Shown here piece by piece: positions 1 to 9,666 of a stretch of 36,690 nucleotides of DNA. Source of the stretch: Mastigamoeba balamuthi (Eukaryota; Evosea; Mastigamoebida; Mastigamoebidae); NCBI GenBank assembly GCA_902651635.1, contig CACRSC010000009.1, forward strand, positions 319,155-355,844, given 5' to 3'. Both the position numbers and the translations under genes were made by a program. Position 1 is the stretch's first letter, and every line of letters starts with the position of its first letter. The notes under the pieces are model-generated. The model was not told the origin of the DNA. It saw nothing but the letters and a program-made list of their open reading frames with translations, and did not search any database.

Positions 1-21
1 GGGGGGGGGGGGGGGGGGGGG
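1..21. repeat. Homopolymer G run at window edge
   Basis: Twenty-one consecutive G bases open the window. Such a run at the very end of a sequence is often a sequencing or assembly artefact, so this is probably a contig edge rather than biology. It matters because the dynein gene just downstream lacks its 5' half. Confidence 0.9.
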
Positions 22-54
22 AGGGAAACGGCGCGGGGGCTGTGCTGGGCTTGG

Positions 55-377
55 CTACTCCTCGAACTGGAGGAAGATGTCCGTCTGGCCCTTGTCTCCA
101 GTGCTGGGCGGGCGGGCTGATGCGACACCGTCGCCGCCTGAGCCGGACTGGCTCTCGGCGGCCTCCTCTGCCTGCCTCTTCCGTGCCTCGGCCTCCTTGG
201 CGGCGACGAAGAGCCCCTTGACCGACAGGCGACCCTTGTCGAACTCCTGTCGAGGGGTCCCAGTCAGAAGCACTCCTTCCTCCCTCCCTCCCCGAGCCAG
301 CCCCGGGGACATGCCTCGCTGAAGTCGTCGGGAAAGGGGGGCAGCCTGCACTCGGCCATCGACTTTTTGCGTGCCAT
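55..377 (-). CDS. Small acidic/basic orphan protein, 84 aa, two exons
   Basis: Exon 1 is 377-315, beginning ATG and reading MARKKSMAECRLPP; exon 2 is 246-55, ending TAG. The 68-nt intron (314-247) begins GCATGT and ends CAG, with a CTGAC branch-like site, so it is a GC-AG intron; splicing keeps phase 0. The product has a basic N-terminus, a helical Lys/Glu/Ala-rich middle that could form a short coiled coil, and a Gly/Ser-rich tail ending in FLQFEE. I do not recognise the family. The gene is transcribed away from the dynein gene, with only 77 bp between its start codon and the first dynein exon seen. It could be an independent gene or one nested inside a dynein intron. The codon choice is GC-rich like its neighbours. 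Confidence 0.6.
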
Positions 378-454
378 GGCACAGCGCTCCTGCGGTTGCT
401 GTTTTTGCTCTGCTGTTCTCACGATTGCACTTGCACTCCGTGTGGTGTTTGCAG

Positions 455-3400
455 CCTGCGCTGGAGATTCTGCGGCAGTATCTGGACAACGGCGGGTGGT
501 ACTGCAGGAAGACCCTGGAGCTCAAGCACGTCGAGGGCGTGCAGCTCGTGACAGCGATGGGGCTGCCGGGCGGAGGCCGCAACGCTGTCAGCCAGAGGGT
601 GCTGCGGCACTTTGCGGTGCTGCAGGCGGACCCACCGAGCGCGTCCAGCCTGCAGAGGATCTACGGGGCCCTCGCCGCTGGCTACTTCAAGAGCAACGAG
701 GACCAGGACATTCAGTACGCCCTGCAGCCCCTGGTCAACGCCACCGTCAAGCTGTACTCGACTCTGGTGTCCGAGCTGCTGCCCACTCCTGCCAAGGCGC
801 GTACACTTCTGCCGTTTTTTGTGGTCTAACAGAGAGCCTTCTCACGGTGCGGCCATGTAACAGTCGCACTACGTCTTCAACATGAGGGACCTGTCCAAGG
901 TCTTCCAGGGCATCGTGGCGGCAAGGGGCGCGGTGTCCTCTGCGCGCCACCTCGTCAGGCTGTGGGCACACGAGTGCACGCGCGTGTTCGCGGACCGCCT
1001 CGTGGACGAGAGCGACACCATCTGGTTCCACTCAGTGCTCACCAAGGTCGCGTCCAACGCCTACGAACTCAAGGCCAACGAGTGGCTGCCGGACGTCCGC
1101 GACACCATCTTCGGCGAAATCGCGTCGAGCGCGGGCCCCGGGGTGTACTCGGAGATCACAGATCGGGCCGAGCTCAGCGCCAAGCTCACCGAGCACCTTA
1201 CGGCCTACAACAGCAGGGCGGCGAGCCAGATGGACCTCGTCATGTTCCGGACGGCAGTGGAGCACCTGCTGCGCATCGCGAGGACGCTGCGCAGGCCCAG
1301 GGGCCACGGGCTGCTGCTGGGGATGGACGGCAGCGGCAGGCAGTGCCTCTCAAGGCTGGCGGCACACATACTGCGGCTGCAGCTCTTCGAGATTGACGCG
1401 TCCAAGACGTACGGCATTGCCGAGTGGAGAGAGGACATGAAGAAGGTCCTCATGCTCGCGGGCCTCAACCGCAAGGAGGTCGTTTTCCTGCTCACGGACC
1501 AGCGCAACCTCAGAGACGTGAGCGCAGAGGGCTCGCCTGATCTGCTTCCTACTCAAACCCCTCCTTCCCCGTAGGACTTCCTGGAGGACCTCAACAGCCT
1601 CCTGAACAACGGGGAGGTCCCGAACATCTTCGCGCGCGAGGACGAGGAGAAGATCATCTCCGAGACTCAGGCAGCGGAGCGCGCACAGGGCCTCGCCAGC
1701 CAGATGCCCCCGGAGCTCTGCATGGCGGCCTTCACGCAGCGCGTCGCGCAGAACCTGCACGTCGTGCTGTGCATGAGCTCAGCGGGCAACGCGTTCCGCC
1801 GGCGGCTGCGGATGTTCCCGTCGCTGGTCAACTGCTGCGACATCGACTGGTTCTCGTCGTGGCCCACGGACGCGCTCAGCGACGTCGCCGCGCACCGCCT
1901 CTCGAAGCATGTCACCGAGTCGCGCGAGCAGTTTGTGCAGATGTGCGTGCACGTGCACGAGACGGCGTCGGCGGCTGCCGCGCAGGAGACGGCGCGCGGG
2001 CGGCACATCTACGTGACGCCGGCGGCGTTCCTGGACTTCCTGAGCCTGTTCAAGCGGACGCTCAAGAACCGCGTGCTCGAGTGCAGCAGGAAGAAGGCCA
2101 AGTACACGACGGGCGTCTCGAAGCTCAACTCGACCGAGGACGAGGTGCGGCAGCTGCAGGTGGAGCTGGAGCTGATGAAGCCCGAGCTGGAGAAGTCGTC
2201 CGAGGAGGTCGACGCCACCGTGAAGAAGATTGCTGCGGAGAAGGAGGCCATGTCCGCGGACAGGGAGGTCATCATGCGCGACGAGGAGACTGTGCGCCAG
2301 CAGGCCGAGGAGCGCAAGGCGCTGATGGCCGAGGCGCAGCAGCAGCTCGACGAGGCGCTGCCGGCCCTGGGCGCCGCGGAGATCGCGCTGCAGGCACTGA
2401 ACCCCAGAGACATCACGGAGGTCCGCTCGATGATACGGCCGCCACCCGGGGTGAAGCTTGTGATGGAGTCCATCTGCATCATCATGGGCATCAAGCCCAC
2501 GGGCAAGGACCCGCACGAGTACTGGGACGCCGCGCGCAGCCTGCTCTCGGACAGCAGCGGGTTCCTGCGGTCGCTTATGGAGTACGACAAGGACCACATC
2601 CCCGACGACGTCATCGAGAAGCTGCAGCCGTACATCGCCAGCGAGGACTTCAGGCCCGCGGTCGTCGCCAAGGTCAGCCGCGCGTGCACGTCGCTGTGCA
2701 TGTGGGCGCGGGCGCTCGAGAGCTACCACCGCGTGCTCAAGTTCGTGCAGCCCAAGCAGCGGCGCCTGCAGGAGCTCGAGCAGTCGGTCAAGCAGACGCT
2801 CGAGGCGCTCGAGAGCACCAAGAGCCGCGTGCGCCTGATCGAGGAGAACCTGCAGAAGCTCAAGGAGCAGCACGACGCCGAGCTCGCGCACAAGGGCGAG
2901 ATCGAGGCCAAGATCTCGCTCGTGATGCAGAAGATGGACCGCGCGGGCCAGCTGACGGGCAGCCTCAGCGAGGAGAAGCTGCGCTGGAGCGAGGAGCTGG
3001 CCTCGCTCGAGGGCCTCATGCACCTGCTCCCCCAGGAGTCGGTCCTCTGCGCGGCTGCCGTCGCCTACTTCGGGCTTCTTGAGAGCGCGCACCGCATCGC
3101 GCTCATGAGCGACTGGAAGGACTGCCTCGAGAAGCAGCAGCTCTCCCCCTCGAGTACGCTGATCCTGTGGCGGTGTTTGGCGCTGACGGTGGCCTCGCAG
3201 AGGACTTTTCGCTGAGGGGGGCGCTGTCGGAGCCTGTGGAGGTGCAGAGCTGGCTGATCGACGGGCTGCCGTCGGAGGAGATGAGCATCGACAACGCCAT
3301 CATCATGAAGGTGTCGATGCACCTGCACTGGCCGCTGCTTGTCGACCCGCAGGGGCAGGCCACCAAGTGGCTGCGCAAGCGCGTCGACAAGCTCGAGGTC

Positions 3401-6400
3401 GCCTCGCTCTCGGACCCCTCGATCTACGTGCGCAAGCTGCAGAACTCGGTGAGGTTCGGCGTCCCGCTCCTCCTCGAGGACGCGGGCGAGGACATCGACC
3501 CTGTCCTGGAGCCCATCCTGCGCAAGCAGTTTGTCAAGGTGTGCTTGCGAGCGACCACACATATCAGGTGGACTCAGTTTCTTGCCTTGCGTGAGTAGAG
3601 CGGCTCGGAGCTCACCGTCAGGATCGGGGACGTCGCGGTGCCGTACCACCAGGACTTCAAGCTCTACATAGCCACGAAGCTGCGGAACCCGCACTACAAG
3701 CCCACCGTGGCGATGAACGCCTGCATAATCAACTTCGCCCTCACGACCACGGGACTGCAGGCGAGTCTCAACCCCCTGGCCCCCTCTGGTGTCGCAGTTC
3801 GCTGACAGCAGCTCTCCAGGAGCAACTCCTCTCCATCGTCGTGTCCAAAGAGCGTCCGGACCTCGAGAAGGAGAAGAGCGAGCTCGTCGTCTCGGTGAGC
3901 TCCCACACCACTGGCCGTCTCTGCCCTACTCACGCGCGATGGCGACGGCACAGCAAGTCGAGGTCAAGAGGCAGGTGGCCGCCAACGAGGAGGGGATGCT
4001 GAAGCTGCTCAACGAGTGCCAGGGGAGGCCGCTGGACGATGACCAGCTCATCAACGCGCTCTACGAGTCGAAGAAGGCCGCCGTCACCATGAAGGCCAAG
4101 TCCGTGGAGCTCTCGACGACCGAGGCCAAGATCGATGCCGCGCGGCAGATCTACCGCCCCATCGCAGTCCGCTCGGCCGCGCTGTTCTTCGCGGTCAACT
4201 CGCTGTCCTCGCTCAGCCACATGTACCAGGTACGTGCCCGCTTCTGGCCTCTCCCACGGCGGTTCTGACAACGCGTTTCCCCCCACCCCACCGGCAGTTT
4301 TCGCTCTCGTGGTTCGTGAACATCTTCGTGTCTTCGATCGCGGACAGCGAGCACTCGAACAGTGTGGCCGAGCGGCTCGTCGTGCTGAGCAACCACTTCT
4401 CGGGAAGCCTGTTCAGCAACGTGTGCCAGGCGATCTTCGAGAGACACAAACTGCTCTTCTCGCTGCTCATGTGCATCCGCATTATGCACGCGGGTACGGT
4501 TCCCACGGTTCTGGGCGTCCTGCTGACGCCGAGACGGCAGAGAACCAGCTGAACATCGCCGAGTGGGAGGCGTTTCTGGCGGGTGCGACGTCGCTGGACG
4601 ACTCGCGGAGGAACCCGGCGCCAGACTGGCTGTCGGTGGAGGCCTGGCGCGGCCTGCAGACCATCGGGAGGCTCGACGCCTTCAACGTCCTCGTCAACTG
4701 CCTCTCGCCCGGCAGCTCCGAGCTGGACGCGCTCCAGGCGCTTGTGGAGAGCCCTACCCCACTGACCTCTCCGCTGCTCGAGCCCTTCACTCCCCTGCAG
4801 AGGCTTCTGGTATCGGTGTCACCGAGTCTGATTGCTATTCACTCACCTTGCCCCTCCGTCTGTTACTCCCGCCCTGGCAGTTCATTCGGAGCGTGCGCAA
4901 GGACAAGGTTATCGAGGCGGTGCAAAGGCTCGTTGAGAGCAGCCTGGGCAAGAGCTTCCTCGAGTTCCCCGCGGCGACGCTGTCGGCAATCTTCCCGTCG
5001 ACGAGCTGCAGGTCGCCCGTCGTGCTGATCGTGTCCCCGGGCACAGACCCCATGGAGTCGTTCCGCAAGCTCGCTCAGGAGCAGCGTTTCACCGGCAAGC
5101 TCGACGCCATCTCCCTCGGCAAGGGCCAGGGCCCCCGCGCCGCGCAGGCGATTGCAGACGCCGTCAAACATGGCCGATGGGTTCTGCTCCAGGTCCGTGT
5201 TACCTTCCGTGCCTCGAGAGCCTGCTAAACTCAAGGGTGGTACGTGCGACTGCAGAACTGCCACCTGGCGGGGAGCTGGATGGGGGAGCTGGAGCGGATC
5301 GTGACGAACCTGGCGACGAACGAGGATGTGCACAAGGACTTCCGGCTGTGGCTGACGAGCATGCCCTACGACGGCTTCCCGAGCTCGGTGCTGCAGGCGA
5401 GCGTGAAGATGACGACGGAGCCGCCGACGGGCATCAAGAGCAACATGAAGCGGTCGTTCCTGAGCCTGCGCGAGTACTTTGAGGAGGAAAAGGCCCCGGC
5501 GACGTTCAGGCGCATCCTCATCGGCCTCTGCTTCGCGCACGCGCAGCTGCTCGAGCGCAGGAAGTTCGGCCCGCTGGGCTGGAACATCAAGTACGACTTC
5601 TCGAGCGAGGACCTGACCGTCTCGGCCCAGCAGCTCCGCCAGCTCGGCCGCGTGGACCTCAGCGATGTCCCGTGCGCCTCCCACAGCGATTTGTTGCCCC
5701 TCTGCCTCACACCTTTGGGCGGCCTCTGCTGGAGCAGCTTCGAGATACTGCGGTACCTCAGCGCGGAGATCAACTACGGGGGGAGGGTCACGGACGACTG
5801 GGACAGGAGGATGCTGTTTGCTCTGATGCACCCGGTCTACTCGGAGGAGTGCGCTCTGCCGGGGCCCTCGCCGCTGGCTCCTGAGTCGGGCGGCGCGTAC
5901 GACTTCCCGGACCAGCTCGACGCCCGAACCATACAGGCCAAGCTCGCCGACCTGCCGCTCAACGACGAGCCGGCGGCCTTCGGGCTGCACTCGGCCGCGG
6001 GGCTCTCGCGGCTGCGCGGGGACGCCAACGACCTGATCGAGGAGTGCCTGCTGACGGAGCCGAGGAAGTCCGCTGCCGCCGTCACGAGCAGCTCCGCGGC
6101 GACGAGCCTGCAGCAGCAGGCGCAGACGCAGTTCGCCAAGAGCATCATCGAGGGCCTGCGCAAGCACACGGGGCTGCGGTCTCTGGCCAAGAAGTACGCT
6201 GGGCAGACGGAGGACCCGCTCCTCTGCGTCCTCGTCCAGGAGCTCAACAAATTCGCTGGGTGAGTTGGCGATCGCTCCTGTCTGCTCGCAGCCTAACTGA
6301 GGAAGGGTCTCGCCAGCCTTGTGGAGATGATCAGCAGGTCTCTCGAGGGGCTTCTGAAGGTGTTCCAGGGGCTCGAGGCCATGACGCCCGAGTACGAGCA

Positions 6401-7037
6401 GCTGCACATCGCTCTGTCGTCGAACCAGGTCCCCGCATCGTGGAGCGCCCGGTCGTACCCGTCGACGCGCTCGCTGTCCTCGTGGGTGGCCGACCTGCAG
6501 GCCCGGCTGGCCTTTGTCGAGGGCTGGGCCGTGAGCCCCCCGGCCACCGTGTGGCTCGGCGGACTGTTCTTCGCGCAGGCGTACATCACCGGCGTCCTGC
6601 AGGCCTACGCGCGCAAGCACGTCGTGCCCATCGACACGGTCTCGTTCACGTTCAGCTTCCTGGCCGGGACCCCCGAGGACCCGCCAGAGGACGGCTGCTA
6701 CGTCTCGGGGCTGTTCCTTGACGGGGCATCGTGGGACGAGGCCAGCGGGTGCCTAGCGGAGCCCAAGGCCGACGGGACGCTGTCGCCGATGCCCGTCGTG
6801 CACTTCAGGCCGTTTGTGCTGAGCGAGATGCCCGAGGCCTCGTCGACGAGCGTGCCGGCTGCGAGCGGGCCTGGGCTGTATGTGTGCCCCGTGTACAAGA
6901 CGCCCGCCAGGACGGGCGCCTTGACCAGCGTTGGAGTGTCCTCCGTGTTCCTGTGCACAGTCGAGCTGCCCACGCAGCTCCCGCAGGAGCACTGGTCCAA
7001 GCGCGGCGCTGCTTTGATTTGTAGCTCTGATTACTAA
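455..7037 (+). CDS. Axonemal (inner-arm-like) dynein heavy chain, C-terminal ~1,954 residues, 5' part missing
   Basis: This is the motor part of a dynein heavy chain, the ATPase that slides axonemal microtubules. Exons: 455-796, 864-1517, 1575-3153, 3201-3538, 3599-3760, 3820-3894, 3954-4229, 4298-4493, 4541-4809, 4881-5192, 5256-5671, 5735-6259, 6317-7037. Order seen: end of AAA3 (GGWYCRKT, GLPGGGRNAVSQR), AAA4 with P-loop GMDGSGRQ at residues 267-274 and Walker-B FLLTDQ, the antiparallel coiled-coil stalk with the microtubule-binding tip, AAA5, AAA6 with NCHLAGSWM and NYGGRVTDDWDRR, and a full C-terminal domain. The motif FFAQAYITGVLQAYARK resembles single-headed inner-arm dyneins. Introns 797-863 and 3761-3819 are GC-AG. 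The 63-nt intron 5672-5734 is in frame and is inferred from family spacing. No in-frame ATG precedes the first exon, which opens on a TTTGCAG acceptor; the N-terminal ~2,500 residues are absent. Confidence 0.93.
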
Positions 7038-7179
7038 ATCCACAACGGCTCGTTGACGCACAATTGATTTGCCTGTACGCCTATCTATACGTTTAGATCC
7101 GCACTTACCTCGTCGGATCCGAACTTGCTAGATTCTGCCGCCTCTATTTTTATCATTCGTCCTAAATACTTTCCTGGCA
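7038..7179. other. Spacer between dynein and first tandem membrane-protein gene
   Basis: This 142-bp spacer is clearly richer in A and T than the flanking genes. It must hold the dynein 3' end and the promoter of the next gene. No RNA gene or repeat was seen. Confidence 0.6.
7143..7152 (+). promoter_or_regulatory. TCTATTTTTA motif upstream of paralogue 1
   Basis: TCTATTTTTA lies 37 nt before the ATG of the first tandem paralogue. The same TCTATTTTTR string recurs upstream of the second (8472-8481) and third (9621-9630) copies. It is T-rich and TATA-like, so a core-promoter role is plausible but only inferred. Confidence 0.45.
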
Positions 7180-8001
7180 ATGGGGTCAGCATTCGGGGTC
7201 GCTGTGATAAGGACGCCACGGGGAATGCGGGCACCTTCACCAGAGGACGACGACGCCTCGGAGGAGCTGTATGACCGTCAGCGCAACTTCATCAGCTTCT
7301 GCGCGATGATGGTGGCTATGGTCCTCATCTTCAACAACAAGGACATCGCAGACCCCCTCGCAGACGAGCTCGCCAAAGCCGAGGCTGGCGTATCCACGTG
7401 GTGCCATTCTTGGAACGCTGAGTGCTCTCGGGCAACACTGAACACGACCTTCCTGCCCTGCGACCTCACTGAGAACCTCACGGACCCCTCGTTCGTTTCG
7501 GCGCTGCTCTCAGCTGCCTCCACGGGGATGTTCCCGCGGGGCTGCGCGGACTACGCGCAGTCTATCGCACGACTGGCAGTGTCTCGCAAAGAGGCCCTCG
7601 ACTGCCAGTTCGGGACGTTCGGGAACTCGTTCTCGGCCTTTGTGATTATCATTCAGGTGTTCATCGGCCTCGGCGTTTTCCTCCCAAATCCGGCAACTGG
7701 CCTCATCAAGAAGTACAGCCGCGCGAGTGCTGTGGTCATCCGAGGTGTGCTTTTTGTGGCGTCGTCCCTGCAGTTCTTCTGCAACTTTGGCTACTACATC
7801 AGCATCAGGTACTACAAAGGCGGGGTGCTGGGATCTGCGTGCTTCGACGGGTCGCCATTCAAGTGGTTTTTCTTGTGCTTTGGGATGGTAAACATCGTCA
7901 ACATGCTACTGCTGCTCCTTGAGGTCACGAGCCTACTTGTGACCCCTGTTGGCACGTGGATGGGGAGAGGCCCAATTGCCAAGATCTCCCCAGAATGCTA
8001 A
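7180..8001 (+). CDS. Four-helix membrane protein, tandem paralogue 1 (273 aa)
   Basis: Intronless gene of unknown function. The N-terminus MGSAFGVAV fits the N-myristoylation pattern (Gly2, small residue at position 6), followed by an acidic stretch. Hydrophobic segments fall near residues 37-52, 150-169, 183-207 and 228-254. The loop between helices 1 and 2 is ~95 residues with conserved cysteines (C75, C82, C94, C122, C142) and potential N-glycosylation sites, suggesting a disulphide-bonded outside loop as in claudin-like topologies; I saw no claudin or tetraspanin signature. If the protein is both myristoylated and four-helical, both termini would be cytosolic. It is the first of three head-to-tail copies; a DNA stretch covering helix 1 is almost identical in all three. 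Confidence 0.85.
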   Translation: MGSAFGVAVIRTPRGMRAPSPEDDDASEELYDRQRNFISFCAMMVAMVLIFNNKDIADPLADELAKAEAGVSTWCHSWNAECSRATLNTTFLPCDLTENLTDPSFVSALLSAASTGMFPRGCADYAQSIARLAVSRKEALDCQFGTFGNSFSAFVIIIQVFIGLGVFLPNPATGLIKKYSRASAVVIRGVLFVASSLQFFCNFGYYISIRYYKGGVLGSACFDGSPFKWFFLCFGMVNIVNMLLLLLEVTSLLVTPVGTWMGRGPIAKISPEC

Positions 8002-8525
8002 CACAATCAAGCACTCTGCAATTTGCCGTCTTGTCGTGTTGGTTCTCTGTTGATGTCGTCTGGCTTAACAACAACAGCATTTCAACTCGGCCTTCGCCTC
8101 CTGTCCCGCCCGCGCGATGCCCGGATACGCACGGCCTCGGGTTAAAGAGAAATGATGAACTCCGATTCTCCGATGATGAATATTTGCAGCAACAGACTTT
8201 GCTCTTATTGCCGGAGCTTTTTTTAAAACGAGGATGTGAGAGACAATGAAATTACGAATCAGCACATTTATACCCGTATTGCAACCCACAAAAAAGCCAC
8301 TATGTGTGAATGCTTCTCCGGAATTCTCCCTTCAGGCCGTCAAGTGCATGAGAATGCAACAAAGTGACAAGACTCAAATTCAATCGAACCCTGAAGGGCG
8401 GACTCAAATTATACGCATCTGGATATTTCCTATATCAGCACCTTGATCTGCTAGCAGATTATATTTGAAAATCTATTTTTGGATCCACTTCAATCCCCAC
8501 CCACCAGTTTCAACCCCAAGTCACG
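8002..8525. other. 524-bp spacer between paralogues 1 and 2
   Basis: No coding feature is seen. The spacer is AT-rich for this window. It holds a 10-bp direct repeat, GACTCAAATT at 8371-8380 and 8401-8410, flanking AATCGAACCC (8382-8391), a decamer seen again in a VPS9-gene intron. The TCTATTTTTG motif is near its 3' end. Confidence 0.6.
8472..8481 (+). promoter_or_regulatory. TCTATTTTTG motif upstream of paralogue 2
   Basis: This is the second instance of the shared T-rich motif, 54 nt before the ATG at 8526. The surrounding spacer otherwise differs from those of the other two copies, which makes the shared string more noticeable. Confidence 0.45.
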
Positions 8526-9338
8526 ATGGGATCAGCTCTCGGAGTGGCAGTCATTGGCACCCCTCGGAAGCGCGGTACCCCTGAGGGCGAAGACGCTGAT
8601 GGACTATACGATCGCCAGCGTAACTTCATCAGCTTCTGCGCGCTGATGGTGGCCATGGTCCTCATCTTCAACAACAAGGATATCGCAGACCCCCTCGCAG
8701 ACGAGCTCGCCAAAGCCGAGGCTGGTGTCTCCACGTGGTGCCACTCCTGGAACACAGACTGTGCCCGCCAATCCCCAAATGCGACCGTGCTGCCATGCGA
8801 CATGCTTGAAAACCTCACGGATCCCTCCTTCACCTCCGATCTGGGCACGCTCGTTGACACGGGGGTATTCCCTAAGGGCTGTGCAGAGTACGCACAGTCA
8901 ATTGTGCGGCTGGCAGTGTCTCGAAAAGAGGCCATCGACTGCCAGTTCGGGACGTTTGGCAACTCGTTTGCTGCGTTTGTGATCATCACGCAGGTGTTCA
9001 TCGGCCTGGGCGTGTTCCTCCCCAACCCCTTCGCTGGCGCACTGAAGAAGCACGACGAGATGGGCCCCATCGTCCTGCGCGTCATCTTCCTGGTGACTTC
9101 GTCTCTGCAGTTTGTCTGCACGTTCGGGTACTACATCATGTTCTTGCACTACACTGGTGGGAAGCTGGGTCCCGCCTGCTTCGACGGGTCGCCTTTCAAG
9201 TGGTTTTTCCTCTGCTTTGGCATGGTCAACATCGTGAACGTGCTACTCCTCCTCCTCGAGCTCTCGAGCGTGTTCTTGCGGCCCGTGCGCCAGTGGTTTG
9301 GGAAGGTCTCCCACAGAGTTGTTATGCCGAGTGGCTAG
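8526..9338 (+). CDS. Four-helix membrane protein, tandem paralogue 2 (270 aa)
   Basis: Closest to paralogue 1, with the same intronless layout: MGSALGVAV candidate myristoylation site, a short helix 1 (ISFCALMVAMVLIF), a cysteine-rich loop containing WCHSWN and LPCDM, the DCQFGTFGNSF segment, then three more helices ending before a basic tail. The segment FDGSPFKWFFLCFGMVNIVN is identical to copy 1. Function is unknown. An AATAAA string at 9523-9528, ~185 nt past the stop codon, could serve as its polyadenylation signal. Confidence 0.85.
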   Translation: MGSALGVAVIGTPRKRGTPEGEDADGLYDRQRNFISFCALMVAMVLIFNNKDIADPLADELAKAEAGVSTWCHSWNTDCARQSPNATVLPCDMLENLTDPSFTSDLGTLVDTGVFPKGCAEYAQSIVRLAVSRKEAIDCQFGTFGNSFAAFVIITQVFIGLGVFLPNPFAGALKKHDEMGPIVLRVIFLVTSSLQFVCTFGYYIMFLHYTGGKLGPACFDGSPFKWFFLCFGMVNIVNVLLLLLELSSVFLRPVRQWFGKVSHRVVMPSG

Positions 9339-9479
9339 TTCCAGCCATACAGCCTCAACAGAGACACGTTATACTGTACTGCCTGGTGGTGATGTTTCTA
9401 TTGAAGTTCTGGTGGTATTCGAGGCCGTGCGAGATGTGCGGACATCTACCACAGGTGCCTGGGTTCAAGCAAGAGCAGT

Positions 9480-9497
9480 ACTGGGCACGTGCCCAGT
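9480..9497. promoter_or_regulatory. 18-bp perfect palindrome with CACGTG core
   Basis: The sequence ACTGGGCACGTGCCCAGT equals its own reverse complement. The core CACGTG is the classical E-box/G-box bound by bHLH or bZIP dimers in many eukaryotes. It lies 142 nt past one paralogue and 170 nt before the next. A binding site is inference. Confidence 0.4.
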
Positions 9498-9620
9498 GTT
9501 TGAGGGGATTCATCGACGGGGTAATAAAATCAGCCACCTTGTGTTATCTACGGAATTTATGTCATTGCCGGAATCTGGTTAAGTTCCAATGGCCTTTTTC
9601 CGGATGATATCATCGGCGAC

Positions 9621-9630
9621 TCTATTTTTG
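9621..9630 (+). promoter_or_regulatory. TCTATTTTTG motif upstream of paralogue 3
   Basis: This is the third instance of the shared motif, 46 nt before the ATG at 9667. Confidence 0.45.
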
Positions 9631-9666
9631 TTTCGTCGGGTCAGTCTCTAATTCTGCAGAGAAAAG

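Larger units (their letters stand above)
9339..9666. other. 328-bp spacer between paralogues 2 and 3
   Basis: Contains an 18-bp perfect palindrome (9480-9497), an AATAAA string (9523-9528) and the TCTATTTTTG motif (9621-9630). No gene is seen. A GGTTCAA-like string near 9470 has no tRNA arms around it. Confidence 0.6.

Noticed and set aside
1769-3092. Long open frames on both strands across the dynein stalk region
   Set aside because: The true frame encodes stalk and microtubule-binding sequence. The others are Arg/Ala/Gly-rich shadows produced by high third-position GC.
4863-6620. 585-codon minus-strand open frame
   Set aside because: Antisense to conserved dynein AAA5/AAA6 and C-terminal exons; the product is Arg/Leu-rich with no domain sense.
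9460-9490. Possible tRNA T-arm (GGGTTCAAGC)
   Set aside because: No matching acceptor, D or anticodon stems around it.
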